NCBI RefSeq assembly: GCF_001404985.1
Contig: NZ_JRLF01000004.1
Span: 62,001-126,000 of the forward strand
Origin: Flavobacterium aquidurense
GTDB taxonomy: Bacteria > Bacteroidota > Bacteroidia > Flavobacteriales > Flavobacteriaceae
DNA: 64,000 nucleotides
Direction: 5' to 3'
Notes under the pieces: generated by a model
Seen by the model: only the letters and a program-made list of their open reading frames with translations
Databases searched by the model: none
What the model was told of the DNA's origin: nothing
Made by a program: the position numbers and the translations under genes
In this document: positions 1 through 7,769 of the stretch, one piece after another
Layout of the letters: each line of letters starts with the position of its first letter
Numbering within the stretch: the stretch's first letter is position 1

Positions 1-1
1 G

Positions 2-133
2 ACCGCTGCAGTTGGTTTTCCAACTTTAAGATTAGTTCGTGTTCGTATAGGAAATGTATATTTGCAGAACTTAAAAGCCGGTGAGGTTTTAGAAGTTTCA
101 GATTTTTTTGAATTAGATAATGAGTCAATTTGA
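2..133 (+). CDS. rRNA pseudouridine synthase, RsuA/RluE-type (3' end only)
   Basis: Only the last 43 codons are in the window; the gene starts upstream of base 1. The reading frame contains GFPTLRLVRVRIG followed by LKAGEVLEV. This is the C-terminal signature of RsuA/RluB/RluE-type pseudouridine synthases, where HPTLRLVRVRIG is followed by L-PGEWREL. Such enzymes convert specific uridines of rRNA to pseudouridine. The catalytic Asp and any S4 domain lie outside the window, so the exact subfamily cannot be decided. It ends at a TGA 108 bases before trmL, on the same strand. Confidence 0.7.
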   Translation, partial: TAAVGFPTLRLVRVRIGNVYLQNLKAGEVLEVSDFFELDNESI

Positions 134-241
134 AAATTAGATAATTTCGATGTCTGGATTCCTGGATGAGTTTGAGTTAAAGATCGATTGACTAACAATT
201 TCACGGATTAAACTATTAACCAATTAAACAAATAAACAATA

Positions 242-697
242 ATGCTAAACGTTGTTCTTGTAGAACCGGAAATCCCTAATAATACCGGAAATATTGGGCG
301 ATTGTGTGTAGGTACAGAAAGTAAATTGCACTTAATTCATCCTTTTGGATTTGTTATTAATGATAAAAACCTGAAACGTTCCGGTTTGGATTATTGGGTG
401 CATCTTGACGTTACCGAATATCAAAACATAGAAGAATGGATTCAACAAATTCCGGATCAGTCACGTGTTTTCCTGATGAGTTCCCATGCCGAAAAATCAT
501 ATCTTGAAACTGATTTTCACGATGGCGATTGGTTGGTTTTTGGGAAAGAAAGTGTTGGTTTGAGCCAGGAAGTTTTGGCACGTTTTGAAAATCACCTAAC
601 GATTCCGATGTCGAAATTAATCAGAAGTTTTAATATTGCAAATTCTGTGGCTTTTGTGGTTGGAGAAGCTAAAAGACAAATTGCATTAAAGGTTTAA
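242..697 (+). CDS. trmL: tRNA (cytidine(34)-2'-O)-methyltransferase TrmL
   Basis: A 151-residue SPOUT-class methyltransferase, the normal length for TrmL. The family signatures are present in order: the N-terminal EPEIPNNTGNIGRLC, the FGKESVGLS loop (G-x-E-x-x-G-L), and the C-terminal IPM..IRSFNIANSVAFV segment that forms the trefoil knot binding S-adenosylmethionine. TrmL methylates the ribose of the wobble base in tRNA-Leu isoacceptors. The ATG at 242 aligns with the family N-terminus. It is followed by an array of GC-rich hairpins rather than a gene, so it probably ends a transcript. Confidence 0.93.
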   Translation: MLNVVLVEPEIPNNTGNIGRLCVGTESKLHLIHPFGFVINDKNLKRSGLDYWVHLDVTEYQNIEEWIQQIPDQSRVFLMSSHAEKSYLETDFHDGDWLVFGKESVGLSQEVLARFENHLTIPMSKLIRSFNIANSVAFVVGEAKRQIALKV

Positions 698-710
698 GAT
701 ATAATTGTAA

Positions 711-847
711 CCTCCGGAGGAGCATTATACTTATAACTCATATTAAATTTCTAACACGAAGCTCCTGCGGAGCGATATATATTTCACCCCTACGGGGCTC
801 TATTGAATGTGATTCACATTTATATAAATATTACGTCCCGCTGGGAC
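711..847. repeat. array of four GC-rich trinucleotide-loop hairpins
   Basis: Four short palindromes lie in 137 bases of otherwise AT-rich DNA. They are CTCC-GGA-GGAG around 712-722, GCTCC-TGC-GGAGC (761-773), CCCC-TAC-GGGG (787-797) and GTCCC-GCT-GGGAC (835-847). Each has a 4-5 bp GC stem and a 3-base loop. No long T-tract follows, so they are not ordinary terminators. They sit between the convergent trmL and btuD-like genes. A related cluster with different stems lies at 56.31-56.50 kb. Confidence 0.75.
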
Positions 848-856
848 TTCCAACCT

Positions 857-1633
857 TTAAGTAATTATAAACTTTCCTCTTTCGGCATCAAAAATAATAT
901 GTTCGTCCTTGAATAAAGTGGCAAAACTTCCTTTTGAAATTAGATTACAAGGTTCATCCTGAATAATTAATTCCGGTGTCATAATAATCATTTCGTCACT
1001 TAACTGAATCGCCAGATCAATATCGTGTGTTGAAAACAAAATACACTTTTGAGTTTCCTGCGTTAGCTTTTTCAATAATTTGAATAAGGCTACTTTATGC
1101 AGTAAATCCAAATGTGTTGTAGGTTCATCCAGGATAATCAATGGTGTATCTTGCGCCAGTGCTCTTGCAATTAAAACCTTTTGTAATTGTCCGTCGCTAA
1201 TTTCATAATGTTTTTTCTGAGCTAAATGCTCAATCTGAGTCAATTCTAAGGCCTCCTGAACTTTCTCAATATCAGTTGGCGTCAAAGTACCAATCCAGTT
1301 TGTATAAGGCTGACGGCCTAATGCAACCAACTCAAAAACAGAAAGATTACTTGGTGGCAACTTCTCGGTTAAAACCAAACTTAGATTTTGAGCTAAATCT
1401 AAAGGTGTATATGTATTAATATTTTTATCATTCAGGAAAACGTTTCCTGCTAAAGGCTGCTGAATTCCGGTAATTGTGCGCAATAAGGTTGATTTGCCAA
1501 TTCCGTTTGCTCCAATTAATGAAATTAGTTTTCCGGAACTTAAATTTAGATTTAGATTTTCAGCAATAACCGCAGTTTCTTTCTTGGATTTATATCCAAT
1601 ACTTAAGTTTGAAGTTTCTAAAATAGTATTCAT
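857..1633 (-). CDS. btuD: ABC transporter ATP-binding protein, BtuD/FecE type
   Basis: A 258-residue cytoplasmic ATPase of the iron-siderophore/B12 importer class. It has Walker A GANGIGKST (residues 41-49), Walker B LIILDEP (165-171), the D-loop THLD and the switch His of STHD (about 203). The signature motif is ISDGQ (145-149) instead of the usual LSGGQ, so the second conserved glycine/serine position is changed. It is the third gene of a minus-strand btuF-btuC-btuD set, separated from btuC by 120 bases that hold dispersed repeats. The B12 substrate is inferred from the adjacent cob genes and riboswitch; haem or siderophore import is the alternative. Confidence 0.82.
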   Translation of the reverse strand: MNTILETSNLSIGYKSKKETAVIAENLNLNLSSGKLISLIGANGIGKSTLLRTITGIQQPLAGNVFLNDKNINTYTPLDLAQNLSLVLTEKLPPSNLSVFELVALGRQPYTNWIGTLTPTDIEKVQEALELTQIEHLAQKKHYEISDGQLQKVLIARALAQDTPLIILDEPTTHLDLLHKVALFKLLKKLTQETQKCILFSTHDIDLAIQLSDEMIIMTPELIIQDEPCNLISKGSFATLFKDEHIIFDAERGKFIIT

Positions 1634-1635
1634 TT

Positions 1636-1749
1636 TTTAAAGTTGCTAAGGTTCTGAGTTACTAAGCTGATAAGTTTCTTTTGCCACAGATTGTAAGGAT
1701 TAAAATGATTTTAAAATCTGCGAGAATCTTTTTAATCTGTGGATAAATA
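1636..1749. repeat. composite intergenic repeat (CTAAG array plus GCCACAGATT palindrome)
   Basis: The spacer between btuC and btuD begins with a degenerate array of GTTGCTAAGG / TTCTGAG / TTACTAAG words. It then contains an imperfect palindrome opening TTTTGCCACAGATT and closing AATCTGTGG (arms 1684-1692 and 1734-1742). The same two modules in the same order occur at 34.74-34.80 kb, and the palindrome module also occurs at 33.92-34.00 kb. It may also influence btuD expression, but no promoter consensus is evident. Confidence 0.65.
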
Positions 1750-1753
1750 ATTT

Positions 1754-2782
1754 TTACTGAAAATTTCTTTTTCTCATTAATAACCAAACCACTACAGGTG
1801 CACCTATTATAGACGTAATGGCATTAATTGGTAATGTGGTTTCTAATCCTGGTAATTGTGAGGCTATGTCGCAAAAGAGCATGATTATTCCGCCATAAAA
1901 AAATGTACTCCAATATAAAACGGCGTGATTACTGGTTTGAAAAGTGAGCTTTGCAATATGCGGAACTGCTAAACCAATAAAAGCAATAGGACCCGCAAAA
2001 GCTGTAACACTTCCTGCCAGAATACTTGTTGCAAATATAATTGTTAGTCGTGCCATTTTATAATTCAAACCCATGCTTTTAGCATAATTCTCTCCTAAAA
2101 GCAATGCATTCAAAGGCTTTATGCTACTTGCACTTAAAAGTAAACCCAAACTTATACACACAGCTAAAATAGCAATAGAGGTCCAGGAAAGATTTCCCAG
2201 ACTTCCTAAGGACCAAAAGGTAAACTTCTGTAATTGTTCTGCCGAACTAAAATAGGTCAAAACCCCAACGATAGCACTGGTAAAACTGCCAAACATTAGT
2301 CCAACAATTAAAATTGCCATTGTGTTTCGTAATCGCTGTGCTACTAACAAAACCAACATTAAAACAGAAACACTTCCTAATGTTGATGCAATTACAATCC
2401 CGTAAGGTGACAAAAGAATCACGTTTAAAAATGTGGGTAAAAAACCTGCACCTAAAATCACAACGGCTACGGCTAAAATCGCTCCGGAACTTAGTCCTAA
2501 AACATCCGGTCCGGCTAAAGGATTCCTGAATAGGGTTTGCATTAATAATCCGCTGATAGACAATCCTACACCTACTAAAACAGCAGTAATTGCTTTAGGC
2601 AAACGATAATTAATAATAATATATTCCCATGTCGATTTGCTGGCCTGGCCTCCTGTTAAACTTGTATAAACTTCTTTGAACGGAATTGTTATTGATCCTA
2701 AACTAATGTCCAGAAAAAACATAAACAAGAGTACTAAACCAAGTATTGAAAACAGGATTATATTTCGCTTTTTATTGATCAA
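1754..2782 (-). CDS. btuC: FecCD-family ABC permease, BtuC-like
   Basis: A 342-residue integral membrane protein with about ten hydrophobic segments, the normal size for BtuC/FecC/FhuB-half permeases. It carries the family signatures YRLPK (about 59-63) and NPLAGPDVLGLSSGA (87-101), and the C-terminal PHIAKL coupling region. It would form the inner-membrane channel working with the ATPase downstream and the binding protein upstream. The start lies only 5 bases from the btuF stop, so the two are cotranscribed. Cobalamin as substrate is inferred from context. Confidence 0.87.
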   Translation of the reverse strand: MINKKRNIILFSILGLVLLFMFFLDISLGSITIPFKEVYTSLTGGQASKSTWEYIIINYRLPKAITAVLVGVGLSISGLLMQTLFRNPLAGPDVLGLSSGAILAVAVVILGAGFLPTFLNVILLSPYGIVIASTLGSVSVLMLVLLVAQRLRNTMAILIVGLMFGSFTSAIVGVLTYFSSAEQLQKFTFWSLGSLGNLSWTSIAILAVCISLGLLLSASSIKPLNALLLGENYAKSMGLNYKMARLTIIFATSILAGSVTAFAGPIAFIGLAVPHIAKLTFQTSNHAVLYWSTFFYGGIIMLFCDIASQLPGLETTLPINAITSIIGAPVVVWLLMRKRNFQ

Positions 2783-2787
2783 TATCT

Positions 2788-3930
2788 TTAGTTTAATTTA
2801 GATGCAAAAGTAAATTCGTAGCTTGGCAATAAATCAGGATGAAATATTTTGATATAATCTTTCAATACTAAATCAGGACGGCTTGGCGCCAATTCATAAT
2901 ATACTGTTCCTCCTGTTGCTCCTGATTTACCTTCGAATGTATATACATTCTTATTTTTAAAAGCATCAAACTGACTATAATGTGTATTAATTTTTCCAAA
3001 TTCATCCAATGTTTTAAATGCACCAGAAGCAATCCAGAAATCAGCTGTTTTTGCCTTTACCAAAACTTTTTCAAAAGACAATCCTTCACTTCCGGTTCCT
3101 TTTAGATCTGACCATAAATAATTTGCATGAGCATCTTTCATAAATTGTGCAACCCAGCTATTTCCTTTGGCTACATACCATACATCTTCGTACATAGCAC
3201 CATATAAAACAGTCGAAACTGCAGGTTTATCGGCTAGTAATTTTTTAGCCTGATTGTAACTCAAAACAATTTTATCAAATAACTCCTTGGCTTTATCTTC
3301 CTTGCCAAATAATGCTCCGTATAGTTTAATCCATTCTGCTTTTCCTAGTGGAGATTGCTCCATCCAGTCTGCCTGAATCAAAATAGTCAGTCCGCTTTTC
3401 TTCAAATTATCCAACATCGGATTGTTATTATCAACTCCAAAAGTAACAATCAGATCCGGAGACAACTCAATCAATTGCTCGATATTTAATTTTTCGTTCT
3501 GACCTACATTCTTAACTGCACCTTTATCAATTAAAACTCTGGTTTTTTCTGATGATACATAATCAGTGTGCGGAAAACCAACTAATTTATCTTCGACTTC
3601 CAGCATTTCAAGAAACGGAATATTAGTTGTCGAGGTTACTACAACAGATTCTAATGGAACTTTTATTGTGGTATATTTTTGTAAACTGTCCGGAACTTTA
3701 GCTTCTTTTTCTTTTAAAATATACGTAAATTTTGCATTTGCATTTGGCCATGGATCTGAAACTGTCACTACTGAATATCCTTCGTGTTTTACAATAGAAA
3801 GTCCGGAAGCGTATTCTATACTGTTTGTTGCAATTTCAGTTTTTGCAATCTCCGCAGTTTCATTCTTTTTACATCCAACGAGAATAAAAAAGGGTAAAAT
3901 AAAAATTAATTTGGGTAATAAATTTTTCAT
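2788..3930 (-). CDS. btuF: periplasmic substrate-binding lipoprotein, BtuF-like
   Basis: A 380-residue ABC-importer binding protein of the helical-backbone (cluster A-II) class. The N-terminus is a lipoprotein signal with lipobox ILVGC, giving acylated Cys20. The body contains the typical IEQLIELSPDLIVTFG motif, and the first lobe contains VDKLVGFPHTD-like residues. It is the first gene of the btuF-btuC-btuD set and is larger than E. coli BtuF (266 aa), as is usual in Bacteroidota homologues. Context with cobU-cobC and btuB favours corrinoid binding, but a siderophore or haem ligand cannot be excluded from sequence alone. Confidence 0.8.
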   Translation of the reverse strand: MKNLLPKLIFILPFFILVGCKKNETAEIAKTEIATNSIEYASGLSIVKHEGYSVVTVSDPWPNANAKFTYILKEKEAKVPDSLQKYTTIKVPLESVVVTSTTNIPFLEMLEVEDKLVGFPHTDYVSSEKTRVLIDKGAVKNVGQNEKLNIEQLIELSPDLIVTFGVDNNNPMLDNLKKSGLTILIQADWMEQSPLGKAEWIKLYGALFGKEDKAKELFDKIVLSYNQAKKLLADKPAVSTVLYGAMYEDVWYVAKGNSWVAQFMKDAHANYLWSDLKGTGSEGLSFEKVLVKAKTADFWIASGAFKTLDEFGKINTHYSQFDAFKNKNVYTFEGKSGATGGTVYYELAPSRPDLVLKDYIKIFHPDLLPSYEFTFASKLN

Positions 3931-4029
3931 AAACAGGTTATCTTATTTTTAGGGAATAGTTTTTGCTTTCTCGAATTTTGGCTCATAATCTGAATCATTC
4001 TAATTTAATAATTTAGATTTTGAAAGAGA

Positions 4030-4037
4030 CAAAGGTA
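4030..4037 (-). promoter_or_regulatory. candidate -7 box for btuF operon
   Basis: On the minus strand the sequence TACCTTTG matches the Bacteroidota -7 consensus TAnnTTTG. It would give a leader of roughly 95 bases before the btuF start at 3930. No TTG at the -33 spacing is seen. The leader shows no B12-box, so this operon does not appear to be under its own cobalamin riboswitch. Confidence 0.4.
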
Positions 4038-4103
4038 ACGCAATTTCTATTTTTTTTGTTTACTTTTATTCTTACAAAATCCCACAAATACCACCTTTAT
4101 CTT

Positions 4104-4466
4104 ATGAATACCATAAAAACAAAAGTTTGTTCTGGTTGCGAATCTTCTTTTAATTGTGGCGATATTTCAACCGAAAACAAATGTTGGTGCAATGATTTCC
4201 CTCCTATATTTAATCTTTCTGAAGGAGGTGATTGTCTTTGTCCAGTTTGTTTTAAAGAAGCCTGCGAAGATAAAATAGATGCTTATATAGAAACAATTAC
4301 ACCTCAAAAAGCCCTCACGAATAAAGCCCTCTCTTTACCAAAACAAGAAAAACTAATTGAAGGAATTGATTACTATCTCGAAAACAATAATTATGTTTTT
4401 AAAGCTTGGTTTCACCTGAAAAGAGGAAGCTGTTGTGGAAATGATTGCCGTCATTGCCCTTATTAA
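4104..4466 (+). CDS. cysteine-rich CWC / DUF5522-type protein
   Basis: A 120-residue protein with two cysteine-rich ends. The N-terminus (about residues 8-60) has C-x2-C, C, C-x-C and C-x-C-P-x-C spacing of a CWC-type zinc-binding motif. The C-terminus ends in HLKRGSCCGNDCRHCPY, the hallmark of DUF5522, which binds metal through C-C-x4-C-x2-C. I chose the ATG at 4104 because it starts just before the first conserved cysteine. A TTG start at 4020 would add a hydrophobic, unconserved extension. The biochemical function is unknown. It lies between the B12 uptake and salvage operons, but a link to B12 is only positional. Confidence 0.75.
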   Translation: MNTIKTKVCSGCESSFNCGDISTENKCWCNDFPPIFNLSEGGDCLCPVCFKEACEDKIDAYIETITPQKALTNKALSLPKQEKLIEGIDYYLENNNYVFKAWFHLKRGSCCGNDCRHCPY

Positions 4467-4524
4467 ATTGTTAATTATGAATTATTAGTTATAAATTTAT
4501 AACTATTTTTTATACGATTGGTCA

Positions 4525-4633
4525 TTTGCGTTAGGGATAGAAGCGATATCTCCCAATTTAAAAAAACAAGGCTTTTTAGCCGTAGTTTTTTAAATTGGGA
4601 ATAAAGCGAATAGCCCGGCCGAAGGAAACGCCA
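4525..4633. repeat. dispersed long-hairpin element, copy 1
   Basis: The intergenic DNA before cobU holds a large palindrome with perfect 15-bp arms, 4551-4565 and 4586-4600 (TCCCAATTTAAAAAA and its complement). These surround an inner stem GGCT-TTTT-AGCC. It is flanked by GCGTTAGGGATAGAAGCG on the left and GCGAATAGCCCGGCCGAAGG on the right. A second, degenerate and inverted copy of the core occurs at about 30.01-30.06 kb, so this is a repeat family rather than a gene-specific terminator. Confidence 0.7.
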
Positions 4634-4667
4634 TAACAACTAACAATTTATACTTAACAATCAATAA

Positions 4668-5177
4668 ATGATTTATCTAATTACCGGAGGCGAAAGATCA
4701 GGAAAAAGCAATTATGCTCAAAACTTAGCTTTACAGCTTTCAGAATCACCTCTATATGTGGCAACTGCCAGAAAATGGGATGATGATTTCAAAAGCAGAA
4801 TTGATCGTCATCAGCAGGAACGAGATGAACGCTGGACAAATATTGAAGAAGAAAAATATTTAAGTAAAATTGATTTTACAAGAAAAACAGCATTGATTGA
4901 TTGTGTAACGCTCTGGTTGACAAACTTTTTTACTGACCATAAATATGATGTAATTTTAAGTCTGGAAGAAGCTAAAAAAGAATTTCTTTCTATTGCAAAT
5001 CAGGAAAATGCAACCTTGATTATTGTTACAAACGAAATTGGAATGGGGGTTCATGCCGAAACTCATATTGGCAGAAAATTTACCGAATTACAAGGTTGGA
5101 TGAATCAGTTTCTGGCTTCAAATGCAGATGAAGTAATTTTGATGGTTTCAGGAATTCCCGTTAAAATCAAAGGTTAA
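4668..5177 (+). CDS. cobU: adenosylcobinamide kinase / adenosylcobinamide-phosphate guanylyltransferase
   Basis: A 169-residue cytoplasmic enzyme (CobU/CobP). It phosphorylates adenosylcobinamide and then transfers GMP from GTP to make adenosylcobinamide-GDP. The P-loop GGERSGKS is at residues 7-14. The segment RIDRHQQERDERW carries the His (about residue 48) corresponding to the guanylylated histidine. IDCVTLWLTN gives the Walker B-like strand, and it ends in VSGIPVKIK as expected. It is the first gene of the nucleotide-loop assembly operon cobU, bluB-cobT, cobS, cobC, with 42 bases to the next gene. Confidence 0.94.
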   Translation: MIYLITGGERSGKSNYAQNLALQLSESPLYVATARKWDDDFKSRIDRHQQERDERWTNIEEEKYLSKIDFTRKTALIDCVTLWLTNFFTDHKYDVILSLEEAKKEFLSIANQENATLIIVTNEIGMGVHAETHIGRKFTELQGWMNQFLASNADEVILMVSGIPVKIKG

Positions 5178-5219
5178 AATAAAATTAAGAGAACTCCAAA
5201 TTCTAAAACTATACAAAAA

Positions 5220-6914
5220 ATGAGTTACTTAGATGATATTTTAAAATCACGCCGGGACACGCGTCATTTCACGACGGATGAAGTTCCTGATGAGGTGATT
5301 AAAAAAGCCTTACAAGCCGGACATTGGGCTCCATCTGTGGGATTAACCGATGCTACGAGATATTTTATCATAAAATCTGCCGAAGTAAAAACTGCTGTAA
5401 AAAATCTATTTCTTGATTATAATAAAAAAGCCGAAGAGCTTACTGATAATCCGGAACAAAAAGAACACTATAAATCCCTGAAGTTAGAAGCAATTGAAGA
5501 AGCGCCAATTGGACTTATAATTGCATATGATCGATCTGTTTTAAATCAATTTACGATTGGAACTGTTGGCAGTAACGAAGCTGTAAAATTCAGTTCGGTT
5601 TGTGCTGCACAAAATATTTGGCTATCGCTTACAGAACAAGGTTACGGAATGGGATGGGTTTCTATTTTGAATTATTATCAGTTTAAAAAAATCCTTGATT
5701 TACCGGAAAACATAGAGCCATTGGGATATTTTTGTATCGGGAAACCGGCAACAAATTATGATAATCAACCCATGTTGCAGCAATTGAATTGGAAACAAAA
5801 ATCAGAAACTCCGGTTTGTACTGAAATTAAAAATGTTATATCAAATCCTGTTTTAGATTTTGATTTGAAAACCCAATCTGAAATTAAAACTGAAACTAAA
5901 AATAATTTTAGTGCACTTTTGCAGGAAAAAATAGATTCTAAAACAAAACCTATCGGCGCTCTGGGAACTTTAGAAACACTGGCTTTTAAGATTGCTACGG
6001 TTTTTGAAACTTTAAATCCTAAAATAATAAATCCTAATATTGTTGTATTTGCAGCAGATCACGGAATAGCAAATCATGGTGTAAGCGCTTATCCGCAGGA
6101 TGTGACGAGACAAATGGTTGGTAATTTTCTCGAAGGCGGCGCTGCAATAAATGTTTTTTGCCATCAAAATGATATTCAGTTATCGATTGTAGATGCAGGT
6201 GTGAATTATGATTTTCCCACAAACGCCAATTTGATTCCCGCTAAAATTGCCAAAGGAACGCAGTCTTTCCTGCATATTCCTGCAATGAGTGATATAGAAT
6301 TGCAGTTGTGTTTTGAAAAAGGAAAATCGATTGTGGATGACATTGCTAAAACAGGCTCTAATTGCATAGGTTTTGGCGAAATGGGAATTGGAAATACTTC
6401 TACAGCTTCTGTTTTAATGAGCATTTTAACCAACTTACCTATAGAAGAATGTGTTGGAAAAGGTACCGGAGTTGAAAATGAAAAGCTGATTGAGAAACAA
6501 AATTTACTTCAAAAAGCCATTGAAAATTATTCCGGTGATGCCGAATTAAAACAACAGCTCGCTTATTTTGGAGGTTTTGAAATCATGCAAATTGCAAGCG
6601 GAATGTTGACTGCTTTCGATCATAAAATGCTGATTTTGGTAGATGGCTTTATTTGCAGTGTTGCCTTTTTGGTTGCATCAAAAATTAATCCCGATATAAA
6701 AAACAATGCTGTTTTCTGTCACTGCTCTGCTGAAAAAGCACATCAAAAATTATTAAATTATTTAGACGCAAAACCAATTTTAAACCTTGATTTGCGCTTA
6801 GGCGAAGGAACTGGCTGTGCAATTGCTTTTCCTATTTTACAATCAGCCGTAGCTTTTTTGAATGATATGGCAAGTTTTGAAAGTGCCGGAGTCAGTAGGA
6901 AGTTATTAAAGTAA
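5220..6914 (+). CDS. cobT: BluB-CobT fusion: DMB synthase / DMB phosphoribosyltransferase
   Basis: One uninterrupted 564-codon frame joins two enzymes. Residues 1 to about 190 are a BluB nitroreductase-fold domain (SRRDTRHFTTDEVPDEV, HWAPSVG, AAQNIWLSLTEQGYGMGWVS), which breaks down FMNH2 with oxygen to 5,6-dimethylbenzimidazole. After a linker of about 30 polar residues, about 222-564 are CobT (KIDSKTKPIGALGTLE, VFAADHGI, LRLGEGTGCAIAF with catalytic-type Glu about 529). CobT activates the base to alpha-ribazole phosphate using nicotinate mononucleotide. Both halves look intact, with no internal stop and no second start with a strong ribosome-binding site. It lies between cobU and cobS. Confidence 0.93.
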   Translation: MSYLDDILKSRRDTRHFTTDEVPDEVIKKALQAGHWAPSVGLTDATRYFIIKSAEVKTAVKNLFLDYNKKAEELTDNPEQKEHYKSLKLEAIEEAPIGLIIAYDRSVLNQFTIGTVGSNEAVKFSSVCAAQNIWLSLTEQGYGMGWVSILNYYQFKKILDLPENIEPLGYFCIGKPATNYDNQPMLQQLNWKQKSETPVCTEIKNVISNPVLDFDLKTQSEIKTETKNNFSALLQEKIDSKTKPIGALGTLETLAFKIATVFETLNPKIINPNIVVFAADHGIANHGVSAYPQDVTRQMVGNFLEGGAAINVFCHQNDIQLSIVDAGVNYDFPTNANLIPAKIAKGTQSFLHIPAMSDIELQLCFEKGKSIVDDIAKTGSNCIGFGEMGIGNTSTASVLMSILTNLPIEECVGKGTGVENEKLIEKQNLLQKAIENYSGDAELKQQLAYFGGFEIMQIASGMLTAFDHKMLILVDGFICSVAFLVASKINPDIKNNAVFCHCSAEKAHQKLLNYLDAKPILNLDLRLGEGTGCAIAFPILQSAVAFLNDMASFESAGVSRKLLK

Positions 6915-6971
6915 CAGTATTCAGTTACAGTATTCAGTACTCATCAAAAATTTATAAATCCACTTTTTTAA

Positions 6972-7769
6972 ATGAAAAAAGAACTACATATCTTCTTTAC
7001 CTGTTTAATGTTTTATACCAGAATTCCATGTCCAAAAAACATTGATCATCATCCTGATTATTTAAACAAAGCAACCCGATATTTCCCTTTGATTGGCTGG
7101 ATTGTTGCCAGTATTTCTTTTCTCTCTTTTTATATCTTTTCTCTTTTTCTTTCAACAGAAACAGCTGTTATTTTTGCATTTATTACTTCTGTTCTTACTA
7201 CAGGAGCTTTTCATGAAGATGGTTTTGCTGATGTTTGTGATGGTTTTGGCGGAGGCTGGACCAAAGAAAAAATACTAATTATTATGAAGGATAGTGCCAT
7301 AGGCGCTTATGGGGCAATTGGTTTAGTTTTACTTTTTTTATTGAAATTTAAATTGCTTTCTGAATCTATTTTACTTTTTAAAGGAGACAATGCTATTGCG
7401 GTTTTTCAGGTTTATCTTTTATTTGTTTCGGCTCATGCTTTGAGTCGTCTTGCTGCAATCTCTATTATTTTTACACATGAATATTCGAGAGATGATGCTT
7501 CTAGCAAGAGCAAGCCGATTGCGAAAAATCACACCTGGAAAGAAATTTCAGGATCTTTTTTCTTTGGACTGATTCCGTTATTTGTGTTCTCTTATTTTCA
7601 GTACAAATTTCTTTTGGCCCTGCTTCCGGTTTTCATAATGCGTTATTTTCTAGCTCGTTATTTTCAAAAATGGATAGATGGTTACACAGGAGATTGTTTG
7701 GGTGCAACGCAACAAGTTTGTGAAGTAGTTTATTATTTAAGTATTCTTTTTATATGGAAATTTATTTAG
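6972..7769 (+). CDS. cobS: adenosylcobinamide-GDP ribazoletransferase (cobalamin synthase)
   Basis: A 265-residue polytopic membrane enzyme that joins adenosylcobinamide-GDP to alpha-ribazole (or its phosphate), the last joining step of cobalamin assembly. The metal-binding signature HEDGFADVCDGFGGG (residues 81-95) is present. It is surrounded by several hydrophobic segments, as in CobS. The 3' end overlaps the start of cobC by 16 bases in another frame, which suggests translational coupling. The length and N-terminus agree with the family. Confidence 0.95.
   Translation: MKKELHIFFTCLMFYTRIPCPKNIDHHPDYLNKATRYFPLIGWIVASISFLSFYIFSLFLSTETAVIFAFITSVLTTGAFHEDGFADVCDGFGGGWTKEKILIIMKDSAIGAYGAIGLVLLFLLKFKLLSESILLFKGDNAIAVFQVYLLFVSAHALSRLAAISIIFTHEYSRDDASSKSKPIAKNHTWKEISGSFFFGLIPLFVFSYFQYKFLLALLPVFIMRYFLARYFQKWIDGYTGDCLGATQQVCEVVYYLSILFIWKFI

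Noticed and set aside
3566..3952. A 128-codon frame on the plus strand opposite btuF
   Set aside because: It is fully antisense to a well-supported lipoprotein gene and has no recognisable domain.
4020..4103. An upstream TTG start for the cysteine-rich protein
   Set aside because: The added 28 residues are low-complexity and unlike the family; the ATG at 4104 places the conserved cysteines normally.
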